From Saprospiraceae bacterium (GTDB taxonomy: Bacteria > Bacteroidota > Bacteroidia > Chitinophagales > Saprospiraceae): 64,000 bases of DNA. The notes under the pieces are model-generated. The model saw only the letters and a list, made by a program, of their open reading frames with translations. It ran no database searches and had not been told where the DNA came from. Location of the stretch: NCBI GenBank assembly GCA_016714985.1, contig JADKBS010000029.1, positions 23,682-87,681 of the forward strand, given 5' to 3'. A program made the translations under genes and the position numbers. Of this stretch, positions 35,503 to 44,965 are shown piece by piece; the stretch's first letter is position 1; every line of letters begins with the position of its first letter.

Positions 35503-36165
35503 ATGACAAAAGTATTTATCATTCCGATGCTGCTGGCATCCCTGCTTATAGTTTGGCTCTTTGCTGCCTGCAATACGGACAACAAGCCGACCGACGCAAG
35601 CACGGCCACGGACAGCACTATCGCTGCGCCCTTCCAAGATTCCACTGCTTTAATGGATGAGGACAAGGACGACCCCTACTGGTACAGCTATAATTACACC
35701 GAGGGTGATGTAGTGGAACCCGAAGCGCCCGAACCCACCAGCAAAAAGGCCCCAAAGGCCAAGAAGACAACACCCCCAAAGCTGAAGGTGAAGGACACGC
35801 CAGTTATTTACACCGTTTCGCAGACCGATAGGCCGCCGCTTTTTTCCGCCGATTGCCTCACGGCCAAGAACCCAAAACGCTGCTCGAACAACGCCTTGGC
35901 CGATTGGGCCAGAAAGTCCGTGAAATACCCGGAAGCTGACCTCGCCGATGGCAGCGATGGGCTGGAGTACGTAACTTTCGTCATCACCAAAGAGGGGAAG
36001 GTGAGCACCATCAACCGGGTGGACAGCAAAAAAGAAGCCTGCGAAGGTTGCTCCAATGCCGTCATCAATGCTATATTGGAAATGCCAGACTGGCAACCCG
36101 CCATGCTCGGCGGCAACCCCGTGAACGTGGTGGTGACGCTGCCCGTGCGGTTCCGGGTGATTTGA
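35503..36165 (+). CDS. Lipoprotein with TonB C-terminal-like domain
   Basis: The 220-residue product has a lipoprotein signal with lipobox FAAC (Cys22). A Pro/Lys-rich spacer (EPEAPEPTSKKAPKAKKTTP) spans the periplasm. The final 100 residues form the TonB_C-like fold used in Bacteroidota: CSNNALADWARKSVKYPE, VTFVITKEGKV, EMPDWQPAMLGGNPVNVVVT and LPVRFR. Classic TonB is anchored by an N-terminal helix, so this is a lipidated relative, and a role in energy transduction is uncertain. A 34-bp palindrome lies just after the gene. Confidence 0.8.
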   Translation: MTKVFIIPMLLASLLIVWLFAACNTDNKPTDASTATDSTIAAPFQDSTALMDEDKDDPYWYSYNYTEGDVVEPEAPEPTSKKAPKAKKTTPPKLKVKDTPVIYTVSQTDRPPLFSADCLTAKNPKRCSNNALADWARKSVKYPEADLADGSDGLEYVTFVITKEGKVSTINRVDSKKEACEGCSNAVINAILEMPDWQPAMLGGNPVNVVVTLPVRFRVI

Positions 36166-36195
36166 GTTTGCGGGTTTATGGGGGGAGACTGGTTT

Positions 36196-36229
36196 ATGTT
36201 TACAAAACCTTCGAAGGTTTTGTAAACAT
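36196..36229. repeat. 34-bp perfect palindrome
   Basis: It is centred on CCTTCGAAGG with arms ATGTTTACAAAACCTTC and its complement. A near-identical palindrome (ACGTTTACTAAACCTT core) lies at 46755-46787; each is about 30 bases after a plus-strand gene. Confidence 0.9.
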
Positions 36230-36299
36230 GTGCCCCTACCACTTCGTGCCGTTTTTCTTCGTAAAATTGCGGCCAGCCAACGCTAAACAGTATTCCCGT

Positions 36300-37383
36300 A
36301 TGTCGAGACAATTGCCCTACCTTCTGCTTGCCGGATTTCTCCTTTTTCCTGCAAAAGGAGCGGGAAAAGACCCAACCGACCCTCGAACCCATCAGCGAGT
36401 CGGTCTATGCTTCCGGCATCATCACCAGCCGGGACCAGTACCAGGTCTATTCCACCGTCGGCGGGCTGGTGCAAGCTATTTTGGTCAAAGAAGGCGACGT
36501 GGTGAAAAAGGGCGACCCGCTCTTCGTGGTGAAAAACGAGACCTCGAAACTGACCGCCGAGAACGCCAAAATCGCTACTGAACTGGCCGACTACAACCTG
36601 CGGGGCGAACGCCTTCAGGAACTCAAGGACGCCATCGGAACCACCAAGAGCGTCATGCAGAACGACTCGCTGCTCGTTGCCCGGCTGCGCCGCCTCTACG
36701 CCGACGGGGCAGAGACCAAGGTCAACGTCGAGCGGCAAGAACTCGCCCTCAAGACCTCCACCAACAACCACAAAGCCGCCATTTCACGGTACAATGATTT
36801 GAAAAAACAACTGGCCTTTGCCGCTGCGCAAAGCAAGAAACAGCTCTCCATCAGCCAGAACATTGCGCAGGACTACACCGTGCGAAGCCAGCAGGCGGGC
36901 CGCATTTACAGCATCTCCATCGAGCCGGGCGAAACGGTGAACCTGCAAACGCCCGTGGCCATCATTGGCGCCGCCGACGCCTTCCTCACCGAGCTGCAAG
37001 TGGACGAAAACGACATCGTGCGCATCAAAAAAGGCCAGCAGGTGCTGCTCACGATGGACAGCTACAAGGGGCAGGTCTTCGAGGCCACGGTGTCGAAGAT
37101 TGACCTGCTGATGAACGAGCGCACCCGCACCTTCACCGTCGAGGCGGAGTTCACGGAAGCGCCGCCCGTGCTCTACCCGAACCTGACAGCGGAGGCGAAC
37201 ATCGTCATACAATCCAAGGAAAAAGCGCTGACCATCCCACGTGCCTACCTCCTCGGCGACTCCATAGTGGTGCTGGAAAACGAGGAGAAACGGCGGGTCA
37301 CCATCGGCCTGATGGACTACCAAAAAGCGGAAATCCTGAGCGGCCTCACGGCCAAAGAATTCATCCTGAAACCCACCCCATGA
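36300..37383 (+). CDS. HlyD-family periplasmic adaptor lipoprotein (two apparent 1-base deletions)
   Basis: The core frame (36328-37383) has HlyD/MacA features: GIITSRDQYQVYSTVGGLVQ, then AILVKEGDVVKKGDPLF (lipoyl half), a long coiled coil, AQDYTVRSQQAGRIYSISIE and GETVNLQTPVAIIG. The true start is likely ATG 36300, reading MSRQLPYLLLAGFLLF, but two bases are missing: T5 at 36343-36347 and A4 at 36353-36356. Adding one T and one A restores SCKKERE, a lipobox. The gene forms an exporter with the permease and LolD-type ATPase that follow (ATGA overlap with the permease). Confidence 0.85.
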
Positions 37384-38640
37384 ACCTGAAACTCTTAGCG
37401 GACATTGCGAAAGCGCTGCTGCTGGCCCGTTGGAAGCAGTCGCTGGTGGCAGCGGTGGGCGTCACGTTCAGCATCACCATGTTCATTGCCCTGCTGGGCT
37501 TCATGAACGGGCTGAACAGCCTGCTGGACGGCCTCATCCTGAACCGCACGCCGCACGTCCGGCTTTTCAACGAAGTAAAACCGAACCCCAACCAGCCCAT
37601 CAACCTCGCCGAAGCGTTCAGGGGCGGGCATAATTTCATCCAATCCGTCAAGTCGAGTGGCAGCCGGGGTCGAGTTGTACAACAGCGGTGCCATCATGCG
37701 GGCCATCAACGCCGATGAACGGGTGTTGGGCTTTTCACCGAAAATAAACGCCCCCGTGCTGTACAACGCTGGAACGATAGACATCAACGGGGCCGTCAGC
37801 GGTATTGACGTGGTGAAGGAAAGCAGGTTTTATTTCTTCGATAATTACGTGACTTCGGGCAGGTCGCTCGACCTGAAAAACGTGAGCAACAGCATCATTT
37901 TGGGCAAAGGTGTGGCCGAAAAGCTGCTCGCCGAAATAGGCGACGTGGTGCAGGTGACGACCTCGCAGGGCGAACGTTTGCCGCTGAAAGTGGTCGGCTA
38001 TTTCCAGTCGGGCATCGCCGATTTCGACAAGGTGCAGAGCTACGCCTCCATCGCCACGGTGCAGAAGATGCTCGGCAAACCGAACAACTACGTCACCGAC
38101 CTGCAAATCAAACTGAAAGACCTCGCCCAAGCGCCCGCCGTTGGCAAGGAGTACGCCCAGCGTTTCCAGTGCGACGCCGAGGACATCCAGACCGCCAATT
38201 CGCAGTTCGAGACGGGCAGTTCCGTGCGCTCGCTGATTTCCTACGCCGTCGGCATCGTGCTGCTCATCGTGGCCGGATTCGGCATCTACAATATCCTCAA
38301 CATGATGATTTACGATAAAATGGACACCATCGCCATCCTGAAGGCCACCGGGTTTTCGGGCAGCGATGTGCGGAAGATTTTCATCGGCATCGCCCTGACC
38401 ATCGGCATCCTCGGCGGCCTGGCGGGACTGGCTTTCGGCCTGCTGATTTCGTTCGGCATTGACCAAATCCCGTTCAACACCGCCGCCTTGCCTACCGTGA
38501 AAACCTATCCCGTGGACTACAACCCCAAGTTCTATATCATCGGCATCGTGTTCTCGCTGATAACGACTTATGCCGCTGGGTTCTTTCCGGCTAGGAAGGC
38601 GAGCAGGGTGGATCCGGTGGTGATTATTAGGGGGAAATGA
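37380..38640 (+). CDS. MacB/LolC-type ABC permease (frameshift near 37657)
   Basis: The 5' frame (from ATG 37380) reads MNLKLLADIAKALLLARWKQ, then FSITMFIALLGFMNGLNSLL, a first membrane segment. The frame from about 37657 continues AAGVELYNSGAIMRA and a periplasmic domain, then three C-terminal segments typical of FtsX-type permeases (YAVGIVLLIVAGFGIYNILN and ATGFSGSDVRKIF). The end GFFPARKASRVDPVVIIRG is the classic MacB/LolC tail. A single frame change joins the halves. It exports lipoproteins or small molecules with the adaptor at 36300 and the ATPase at 38770. Confidence 0.85.
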
Positions 38641-38642
38641 AT

Positions 38643-38764
38643 TCGTCATTGTAGTCATTGGTCATTATGGTCATTAGTCATTGGTCATTGGGCCAGTGTA
38701 TAATGACCAATGACCAATGACCAATGACCAATGACCAATGACCAATGACCAATGACTAATGACT
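38643..38764. repeat. 7-bp tandem repeat with complementary arm
   Basis: AATGACC is repeated seven times (38702-38750) and followed by two AATGACT units (38751-38764). The preceding 38643-38690 holds GGTCATT and GTCATTGG units in the opposite sense, so the block can form a long hairpin just before the ATPase start. Confidence 0.9.
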
Positions 38765-38769
38765 TAAAG

Positions 38770-39450
38770 ATGGCTAAAACCGTCCTACAATCCATCAATA
38801 TCAACAAATACTTCAGCGACCCGGTGCGGGTGCAGGTGCTGAAGGAGGTGAGCCTTGCCATTGACCAAGGGGAGTTTGTGGCCGTCACGGGGAAGTCGGG
38901 CTGCGGCAAGTCCACGCTGCTCTACATCCTGTCCACCATGGACACCGACTACGAGGGCGAGTTGCGCATTGACGACGTCGTCATGCGGGGCAAAACGGAG
39001 GGGGAATTGGCGCTCGTGCGCAACGAGAAAATCGGCTTCGTCTTTCAGTTCCACTACCTGCTGAACGAGTTTTCGGTGCTGAAAAACGTGATGCTGCCCG
39101 GCCTCAAGCTGCGCAAACACTCCGCCGAAGAAGTGGAGCACAAGGCGATGGAACGTCTGAAAACATTGGGATTGGAGAAGCTGGCCTTGAAAATGGCCAA
39201 CCAATTATCGGGTGGGGAAAAGCAGCGTGTGGCCATCGCTAGGGCGCTCATCAACGACCCCATCATCATCATGGGCGACGAGCCAACGGGCAACCTCGAC
39301 AAGAAGAACAGCGACCTGGTCTTCGACATCTTCAAGCGGTTGTGCGAGGAGTCCAACCAGACCCTGCTCATCGTGACGCACGACCAGGGCTTTGCAGACA
39401 ATACCCACCGGATTATTGAGATGGAGGATGGGCGGATATTGAAGCAGTAA
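38770..39450 (+). CDS. LolD/MacB-type ABC ATPase
   Basis: From ATG 38770 (MAKTVLQSININKYF) the product has 226 residues. Walker A GKSGCGKST, Q-loop region FVFQFHYLLNEFSV, signature LSGGEKQRVAIARAL, Walker B IIIMGDEPTG and H-loop VTHDQGFA are complete. An in-frame ATG at 38752 lies in the tandem repeat and is a less likely start. It powers the adjacent permease with the HlyD adaptor. Confidence 0.92.
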   Translation: MAKTVLQSININKYFSDPVRVQVLKEVSLAIDQGEFVAVTGKSGCGKSTLLYILSTMDTDYEGELRIDDVVMRGKTEGELALVRNEKIGFVFQFHYLLNEFSVLKNVMLPGLKLRKHSAEEVEHKAMERLKTLGLEKLALKMANQLSGGEKQRVAIARALINDPIIIMGDEPTGNLDKKNSDLVFDIFKRLCEESNQTLLIVTHDQGFADNTHRIIEMEDGRILKQ

Positions 39451-39532
39451 AAAAACTGGCAAAACTCCCATTTTGCCAGCCCATAAAAAGGGCAGACAAT
39501 ATGCCCACCCCGTGATTTCACCTCTTCTAAAA

Positions 39533-39976
39533 TTATTTTTTATCGTTGACGGTTATACCTTTTAAGGCATTTCCAAGCTCATCCATATCATGGTTGAACT
39601 CCCGCTTGAACGATTCCCATTTCTCTTTTCCCTCGTCATTGTAATTGTCCATTTTCATTTTCAAATCCCGGTTCTTTTGTTCCAGCTCGGTTATTTTTTT
39701 ATCATAATCGGCTTTCACATCCTTCTTTTCGTTGGCAATTTTTAATTTAAGGGCAAGAATGCTAGAGTCATTGGCAGCAATCACGTCCGCCTTTTCCCTT
39801 CGGTAGGCTTCAATGTCAGCAAGGTATTCGGCATTGGCTTCATCCAAAGCTTTGTTGGCTTCTGTGACATCTTCTTGGGCTTCGTCCACCTTTTTCTCGG
39901 AAGATTGACAGCCACTAAAAAGGGCAAACGCTACCAGCAGGATTGACACGGCAAGCGTGGAAATTGAATTTTTCAT
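39533..39976 (-). CDS. Lipoprotein, sll1863-type stress protein
   Basis: The 147-residue product has a lipobox FSGC (Cys23), then a long Lys/Glu/Ala-rich coiled coil (AQEDVTEANKALDEANAEYL and so on) and a C-terminal HDMDELGNALKGITV. It resembles the sll1863-family stress response lipoproteins of Bacteroidota. It is the last of the leftward stress-type group (41335 CsbD, 40816, 40029, 39533). Confidence 0.7.
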   Translation of the reverse strand: MKNSISTLAVSILLVAFALFSGCQSSEKKVDEAQEDVTEANKALDEANAEYLADIEAYRREKADVIAANDSSILALKLKIANEKKDVKADYDKKITELEQKNRDLKMKMDNYNDEGKEKWESFKREFNHDMDELGNALKGITVNDKK

Positions 39977-40028
39977 TTTTTTTTCTTTTTAAAAATTTAT
40001 GGTTGGAAATTTGGGGCTGGGCATTTTA

Positions 40029-40700
40029 TCAGAACAAGAAAGACAACCCGATATAACCCGCATTGGATTTTGTATGGGCTTTGTCAAATACGTAATAGGA
40101 GTCGTTGTCGAGGCTGCCATTGTCGTCGCTGATGTCAATCAAGCCCCTGACGCCCCGGTACCCTATACTCAAACGAATGGTGCGTTCTGGGTTCAGGCCA
40201 AAGTCAACGCCAGCACCGAAGGCAACGCCGAGGTCGCCTTTTTTGACAGAGAGCACGGCGTTCATGCTGTCCGTGGCCACACCGGAGATGTCGCTGCCGA
40301 CGCTAATGCCTATCTGCGGGCCTGCCACTACATTGAAATTAAATGCCTTGGTTTTTCCCGTGTTGAGCGAGAGCATGAGCGGGATGTTGACGTATTTCAA
40401 GGTGATTTTCCGCTCAACATCCTCTTCTTTGTACTTCTGGGTAGTGGAGCTGTAAATGACCTCGCCCTGTACGCCAATATAATCAGAGAAATTAAAGCCG
40501 AGAATGGCACCTGCGCCAAAACCCAAGGTGGCATTGCCTTGTACTTTTCCGCCCGAAGAAATCTGTATGTCGGTGGATGAATAAGTTGGCATAAACCGCA
40601 GGCCAAATTCGCCCCTTTGTGCATTTGCACTCATTGTAAGGATGAGCAGAAACGCCAAGGTGGCCATGCTCATCTGGATTTTATGATTTAAAGCTTTCAT
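40029..40700 (-). CDS. Outer-membrane beta-barrel protein (PorT/OMP_b-brl family)
   Basis: From ATG 40700 (MKALNHKIQMSMATLAFLLI) the product has 223 residues, signal peptide cut after SANAQ. The mature part has alternating strands (FGLRFMPTYSSTD, LGFGAGAILGFNFS, YIGVQGEVIYSS) and ends in an aromatic residue (GYIGLSFLF), as in outer-membrane barrels. The family member function is unknown; it sits in the stress-type group. Confidence 0.78.
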   Translation of the reverse strand: MKALNHKIQMSMATLAFLLILTMSANAQRGEFGLRFMPTYSSTDIQISSGGKVQGNATLGFGAGAILGFNFSDYIGVQGEVIYSSTTQKYKEEDVERKITLKYVNIPLMLSLNTGKTKAFNFNVVAGPQIGISVGSDISGVATDSMNAVLSVKKGDLGVAFGAGVDFGLNPERTIRLSIGYRGVRGLIDISDDNGSLDNDSYYVFDKAHTKSNAGYIGLSFLF

Positions 40701-40815
40701 TTTTAATTTAATTAAAAAACATGATAAATACCATAAAACATTATGTGCGGTAAAGATTTCGAAAAAGCAGTACATGCACACATAAATTGTGGCTATGATT
40801 TTATGAGGTTTAAAA

Positions 40816-41259
40816 TCAGAAGTTGTTGGTCGCCAATACAACTACTGAGCTAGCGTATTGGACATTGGCGTCGTCTTCGGCTGTGATAAATATTTTGGTG
40901 GGCTTAAATGCGGAAGACGTTTTAAAGCTGGCTTTTAGTTTATTGGAAAATGCGCCGGAACTGCTTTCCATCTGCCCGATGTTTTTGGTCATTTTCTGAT
41001 CCGTGACCATCCACACCACATAGGTCTTCTTTGGGGGTTGCAGCCGCGCTGGTTCGGCCAGGTTCACAATATCCATCTGAATAACATAATTCTTGTTGTT
41101 GTCCCTTGTCACCTGAACGTCGCCTCTCGCAGCCGGAACGACCGAGGAGGTTAAAAATGCAGCTTTTGTGGAACATGAGGTGCATGAAAACATCACGAAT
41201 ATTGCCAAAAAGCCGAAAAGCAATATGTTCAGTGGTTTGCTTGCTATAGGAAGTTTCAT
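40816..41259 (-). CDS. Conserved lipoprotein of unknown function
   Basis: The 147-residue product has signal peptide and lipobox FSCTSC. A beta-rich domain follows (VQVTRDNNKNYVIQMDIVNL, LQPPKKTYVVWMVTD, KIFITAEDDAN). The pattern with the YVVW strand recurs in Bacteroidota lipoproteins next to CsbD-type genes, but I know no function. It is probably transcribed with 41335. Confidence 0.65.
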   Translation of the reverse strand: MKLPIASKPLNILLFGFLAIFVMFSCTSCSTKAAFLTSSVVPAARGDVQVTRDNNKNYVIQMDIVNLAEPARLQPPKKTYVVWMVTDQKMTKNIGQMESSSGAFSNKLKASFKTSSAFKPTKIFITAEDDANVQYASSVVVLATNNF

Positions 41260-41334
41260 TTAATCAGTATTTAAAGCGTAAATAAACCGTTGAGCAGCTT
41301 GCTCAACGGTTTGTTTTCCGGGGGGAAAGGGGTG

Positions 41335-41520
41335 CTAAAGCGCAGCCATGATGGCAGCAAATTCATCCTTGGTCTTGCCAAGTTTGGTTTGGATTTTGCC
41401 GAGCATTTCCTCTTTTTTGCCCTGTTCGTACATCAGGTCATTGTCCGTCAGTTCAGCAAATTTTTGTTTGAGCTTGCCTTTTTGCTCGTTCCAGTTTCCT
41501 TTTACGATGGTAGTATTCAT
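41335..41520 (-). CDS. CsbD-family stress protein
   Basis: The 61-residue protein shows the family pattern VKGNWNEQKGKLKQKFAELT, then EEMLGKIQTKLGKTKDE. CsbD proteins are general-stress induced, and their function is unclear. The promoter at 41538 carries the palindrome shared with the genes at 34596 and 34891. Confidence 0.9.
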   Translation of the reverse strand: MNTTIVKGNWNEQKGKLKQKFAELTDNDLMYEQGKKEEMLGKIQTKLGKTKDEFAAIMAAL

Positions 41521-41537
41521 TGTCTGATTGATTTAAT

Positions 41538-41598
41538 GTGAATGAATTTTCACAATACAAAGATGGGGCTACTGTCATAGAGAACTGTTACATGAATC
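41538..41598 (-). promoter_or_regulatory. Shared stress-type promoter, copy 3
   Basis: On the minus strand: ATGTAAC (near 41588), CCATCTTTG (41558-41566) and GTGAAAATTCATTCAC (41538-41553). The -7 box to palindrome spacing (20 bases) equals copies 1 and 2; the ATGTAAC element is closer than there. Confidence 0.65.
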
Positions 41599-41790
41599 AA
41601 TGGAAGAATTGCATGATTCTCACTTTGTACGATATATTCCCATAACAGTGTGTCTAAAATTATTTTAGTGTAAATGATATAAATTATTTACAAAATTATG
41701 TAACTACAATAAAACCCTTTTACTGCACCTTTACACTGATGAACCTTATTTTTCCAACTCAATAAACATTCCGGGCAAGTTCCTTACAAC

Positions 41791-42765
41791 ATGAAAATTC
41801 AATTGCTTTCTGGCCTTGCTTACAAAAACCTCTGGCAAAGAACCCGCGCCACGGGGCGGTTGCTGCACTTGGCCGCCCAGGAATTCGATGGCGACAATGG
41901 GCTCAAATTGAGCGCTTCCCTTTCTTTTTACACCCTTTTCTCCTTGGCGCCCATGCTGCTGATTGTCATTGCGATTGGCAGTATTTGGCTGGGTAAAGAG
42001 GCGGCGGCGGGCTACCTGTACCTTCAGTTTGAGGGGCTGATGGGAAAGACGGGCGCCTTGCAATTGCAGGAAATGATCAACAATGTCCAGATTTCGGGCG
42101 ACACGCCCTGGGTAACGGTGGTAGGCTTGGCCACCTTTTTCATAGGGGCGACAGGCGTTTTTATTGAAATACAGGATTCCATCAATATTATATGGTCCAT
42201 CAAGGCCAAACCCAAACGGGGATGGCTGAGGTTTCTCTTTACCCGCCTGATTTCTTTTTCGATGGTCGTCGGCATCGGGTTCCTGTTGCTGGTTTCGCTT
42301 GCGCTGAGTGCGGTACTGAGCATGTTGGACGGTTGGGTTACGGATCATATCGGTACATTCGCTTGGCTGGCATTCATCGTTAGCAATACGATAGCAGTGG
42401 GGACTGTAATGCTGCTGTTCGCCGTCATTTTCAAAGTGCTGCCCGATGCCAAATTGCATTGGCGTGACGTGTTCATCGGGTCGTTTTTCACGGCCGTGCT
42501 GTTCCTCATAGGCAAGTACCTCATCAACCTTTATCTCGCCAACTCCCTCACCGTTTCAGCTTATGGGGCGGCGGGAGCAGCGATACTCATCATCCTTTGG
42601 GTCTATTATTCCGCCATCATCCTCTATTTCGGCGCAGAGTTTACGAAGGTATATGCCAATCAATACGGCGGTAAAATCCGCCCCAACGCTTATGCTGTTT
42701 TTGTGGAACGAAAAGAAGTCGTGACAACGACGATGGTGCTGACCACTAAAGAAACAAAAGTTTAA
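41791..42765 (+). CDS. YihY/BrkB-family membrane protein
   Basis: The 324-residue product has six membrane segments. Signatures are DNGLKLSASLSFYTLFSLAP at the start, TPWVTVVGLATFFIGATGVF and the end AYGAAGAAILIILWVYYSAI, then YFGAEFTKVYA. Formerly called RNase BN by mistake; the true activity is unknown. It is followed by the FAD oxidoreductase gene six bases on. Confidence 0.92.
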   Translation: MKIQLLSGLAYKNLWQRTRATGRLLHLAAQEFDGDNGLKLSASLSFYTLFSLAPMLLIVIAIGSIWLGKEAAAGYLYLQFEGLMGKTGALQLQEMINNVQISGDTPWVTVVGLATFFIGATGVFIEIQDSINIIWSIKAKPKRGWLRFLFTRLISFSMVVGIGFLLLVSLALSAVLSMLDGWVTDHIGTFAWLAFIVSNTIAVGTVMLLFAVIFKVLPDAKLHWRDVFIGSFFTAVLFLIGKYLINLYLANSLTVSAYGAAGAAILIILWVYYSAIILYFGAEFTKVYANQYGGKIRPNAYAVFVERKEVVTTTMVLTTKETKV

Positions 42766-42771
42766 GTCCCA

Positions 42772-43986
42772 ATGAATCTACATACTCCCTATCCATATTG
42801 GTTATTGAAAAGTGGTTTTCTTTTCGAATATCCTGCTTTGCGTCACTCCCTGCAAGTGGATTTTCTTGTCATGGGCGGAGGAATAACTGGAGCCTTGACT
42901 GCCTGGTATTTGGCAAAGGCTGGCGTCTCGGTAGCGGTGGTGGACAGGAGGCATATTGGTATGGGCAGCACTTGCGCCAGCACCGCTTTATTGCAATATG
43001 AAATAGACGTACCGATGCACCAGCTCGCCAAAACCGCTGGCGAAAAGAACGCTGCCCGTAGCTATCAGCTCTGCATCGAGGCGATTGACAAGCTGGAAGA
43101 GATTTGCGAAACCCTGCCCAACCCCACTGGCTTTGAGCGAAAGCCGTCTATCTATTGCGCCAGCAGAAAAGCCGACTTGGAAGGGCTTGACCTCGAATTT
43201 GCGATGCGAAAAAAGCATGGAATCCGGGTGGAGCGTTGGGGCAAAGAAGATGTCGCTCGTGCGTTTCCCCATTTTCAATCGCCGGGCGCCTTGTGCTCCC
43301 CACACGATGGCGCTCAGGTGGACGCCTATTCGCTCACGCACGCATTGTTGCAAGATACATTGAGGCTCGGTGCACAGGTTTACGATAAAACTGAAATCAC
43401 CGACATTCGGCATGAAAAAACACAGGTTGTATTGGGCACCAACCACGGGCAATCCATCCGGGCAAAACAGTTGGTGATAGCGAGCGGATATGAGTCACAG
43501 AACTATTTGAAAGAGCCATTCACCCGACTCCATTCGACCTATGTGCTGGTCAGCGAACCCATAGAGGGCGAAGTTTGGTGGCGTGACGCCCTTATTTGGG
43601 AGACTGCCCGCCCTTATCTCTACCTCCGCACTACCCCCGATCACCGAGTGTTGGTGGGGGGTAGGGATGAGCCTTTTTACAGCCCCGGCAAAAGGGACCG
43701 CTTGCTCGCCAAAAAGACGCTTTTGCTGGCAAGGGATGTTGAAAAAAGGTTTCCGCACCTTGCCCCGCTCCCGATAGACTTCAACTGGGCGGGCACTTTC
43801 GCCGAAACTGCGGACGGGCTTCCATTTATCGGCTCAGTTCGGGAGCGGCCACGCACTTCGTTTGCCTTGGGCTTCGGTGGCAACGGCATTGTTTTCAGCC
43901 AAATTGCAGGTGAAATCATCCGAGACATGGCACTTGGCAAAACGAACCCCAGCGCCCATATTTTTTCATTTAATCGAGCGAAATAA
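42772..43986 (+). CDS. FAD-dependent oxidoreductase (DAO family)
   Basis: The 404-residue protein has the N-terminal dinucleotide-binding motif GGGITGALTAWYLAKAG at 34-50 and the VVDRRHIGMGSTCASTA region. The C-terminal FAD region is WAGTFAETADGLPFIGSV, then FALGFGGNGIVFSQIA, as in D-amino acid oxidase/sarcosine oxidase-like enzymes. It oxidises a C-N bond; the substrate is not known. It is probably cotranscribed with yihY. Confidence 0.87.
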   Translation: MNLHTPYPYWLLKSGFLFEYPALRHSLQVDFLVMGGGITGALTAWYLAKAGVSVAVVDRRHIGMGSTCASTALLQYEIDVPMHQLAKTAGEKNAARSYQLCIEAIDKLEEICETLPNPTGFERKPSIYCASRKADLEGLDLEFAMRKKHGIRVERWGKEDVARAFPHFQSPGALCSPHDGAQVDAYSLTHALLQDTLRLGAQVYDKTEITDIRHEKTQVVLGTNHGQSIRAKQLVIASGYESQNYLKEPFTRLHSTYVLVSEPIEGEVWWRDALIWETARPYLYLRTTPDHRVLVGGRDEPFYSPGKRDRLLAKKTLLLARDVEKRFPHLAPLPIDFNWAGTFAETADGLPFIGSVRERPRTSFALGFGGNGIVFSQIAGEIIRDMALGKTNPSAHIFSFNRAK

Positions 43987-44014
43987 GTAGATTTACGATT
44001 TTGGATTTATGATT

Positions 44015-44043
44015 CCCCCCCCCCCCCGGAGAGAGGGGGGGGG
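44015..44043. repeat. C13/G9 homopolymer hairpin
   Basis: C13 (44015-44027), GGAGAGA, G9 (44035-44043), within the intergenic gap before mlaE. It resembles the block at 33475 and probably has uncertain length. Confidence 0.8.
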
Positions 44044-44109
44044 AGAACTGCGGGAAATTTGTGGTTTGGTTGAAATTGAATTAAATTTTTCAACGCCTTA
44101 ATATTTAAA

Positions 44110-44917
44110 ATGGAATCAATGCAACCAGCTATAAAACCATTGCCAAAAAAAAACACGTAATCTCAAAAAGGATTGATGGCTTTTTTTAGACATCTATCAT
44201 GTTTACAAATTTATTGCTCGCTTTTTCAAAGAAGCCTTTACCGGCCCAACGGAAATAAGGGAAATCGTCAACCAGTGTTACCATATAGGGTCTAAATCCT
44301 TGGCGTTGGTTTCCTTGACCGGTTTGGTGACGGGGATCGTTTTCACGACACAATCCCGGCCATCTTTGTCCGTGTTTGGGGCAAGTTCTTGGCTGCCCTC
44401 ACTTGTTTCAATCGCATTGATACGCGCATTAGCACCATTGGTGACAGCGCTGATAGTTGCTGGAAAAGTAGGCTCCAACATTGGGGCGGAGCTTGGTTCC
44501 ATGAAAGTGACCGAACAAATAGAAGCAATGGAGGTATCGGCCACGAACCCGTTTAAATTCTTGGTGACCACCCGGATTATCGCCACCACCTTCATGATGC
44601 CGATTTTGGTGCTTTATACGGGCTTTGTGGGTATGATGGGCTCATTTCTGAATGTCCATCAAAACGAACTTACCAGCTTTCCAGCTTTTATTAAAAGTGC
44701 GTTATCCTCCATATCGTTCCTGGATATATATGCCTCTATTTTCAAAGCCGCATGTTTCGGGTTTACAATTGGGGTAGCCGGATGCTATCAGGGTTATAAT
44801 GCGCAAAATGGCACACAGGGAGTTGGTAGAGCAGCCAACCTTGCCGTTGTAATTTCCATGTACCTTATTTTCATTGAGGAAATAACCATCGTTCAAATTG
44901 TAAATGCCATACGATGA
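44110..44917 (+). CDS. mlaE: MlaE-family permease (two apparent 1-base deletions)
   Basis: The frame from 44177 to 44917 has the MlaE core: RFFKEAFTGPTEIREIVNQC, TQSRPSLSVFGASSWLPSLV, GKVGSNIGAELGSMKVTEQI, MEVSATNPFKF and FTIGVAGCYQGYNAQNGTQG. The N-terminus reads from ATG 44110 (MESMQPAIKPLPKK) if one A is added in A9 (44145-44153) and one T in T7 (44181-44187). A shorter start at ATG 44176 would need loss of one T. It is the permease of the Mla phospholipid transport system, with mlaF and mlaD following. Confidence 0.88.
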
Positions 44918-44965
44918 GAAAAAAGATTTTCAGCATGAACGAATTATTAAATCCATTTGCATAAA

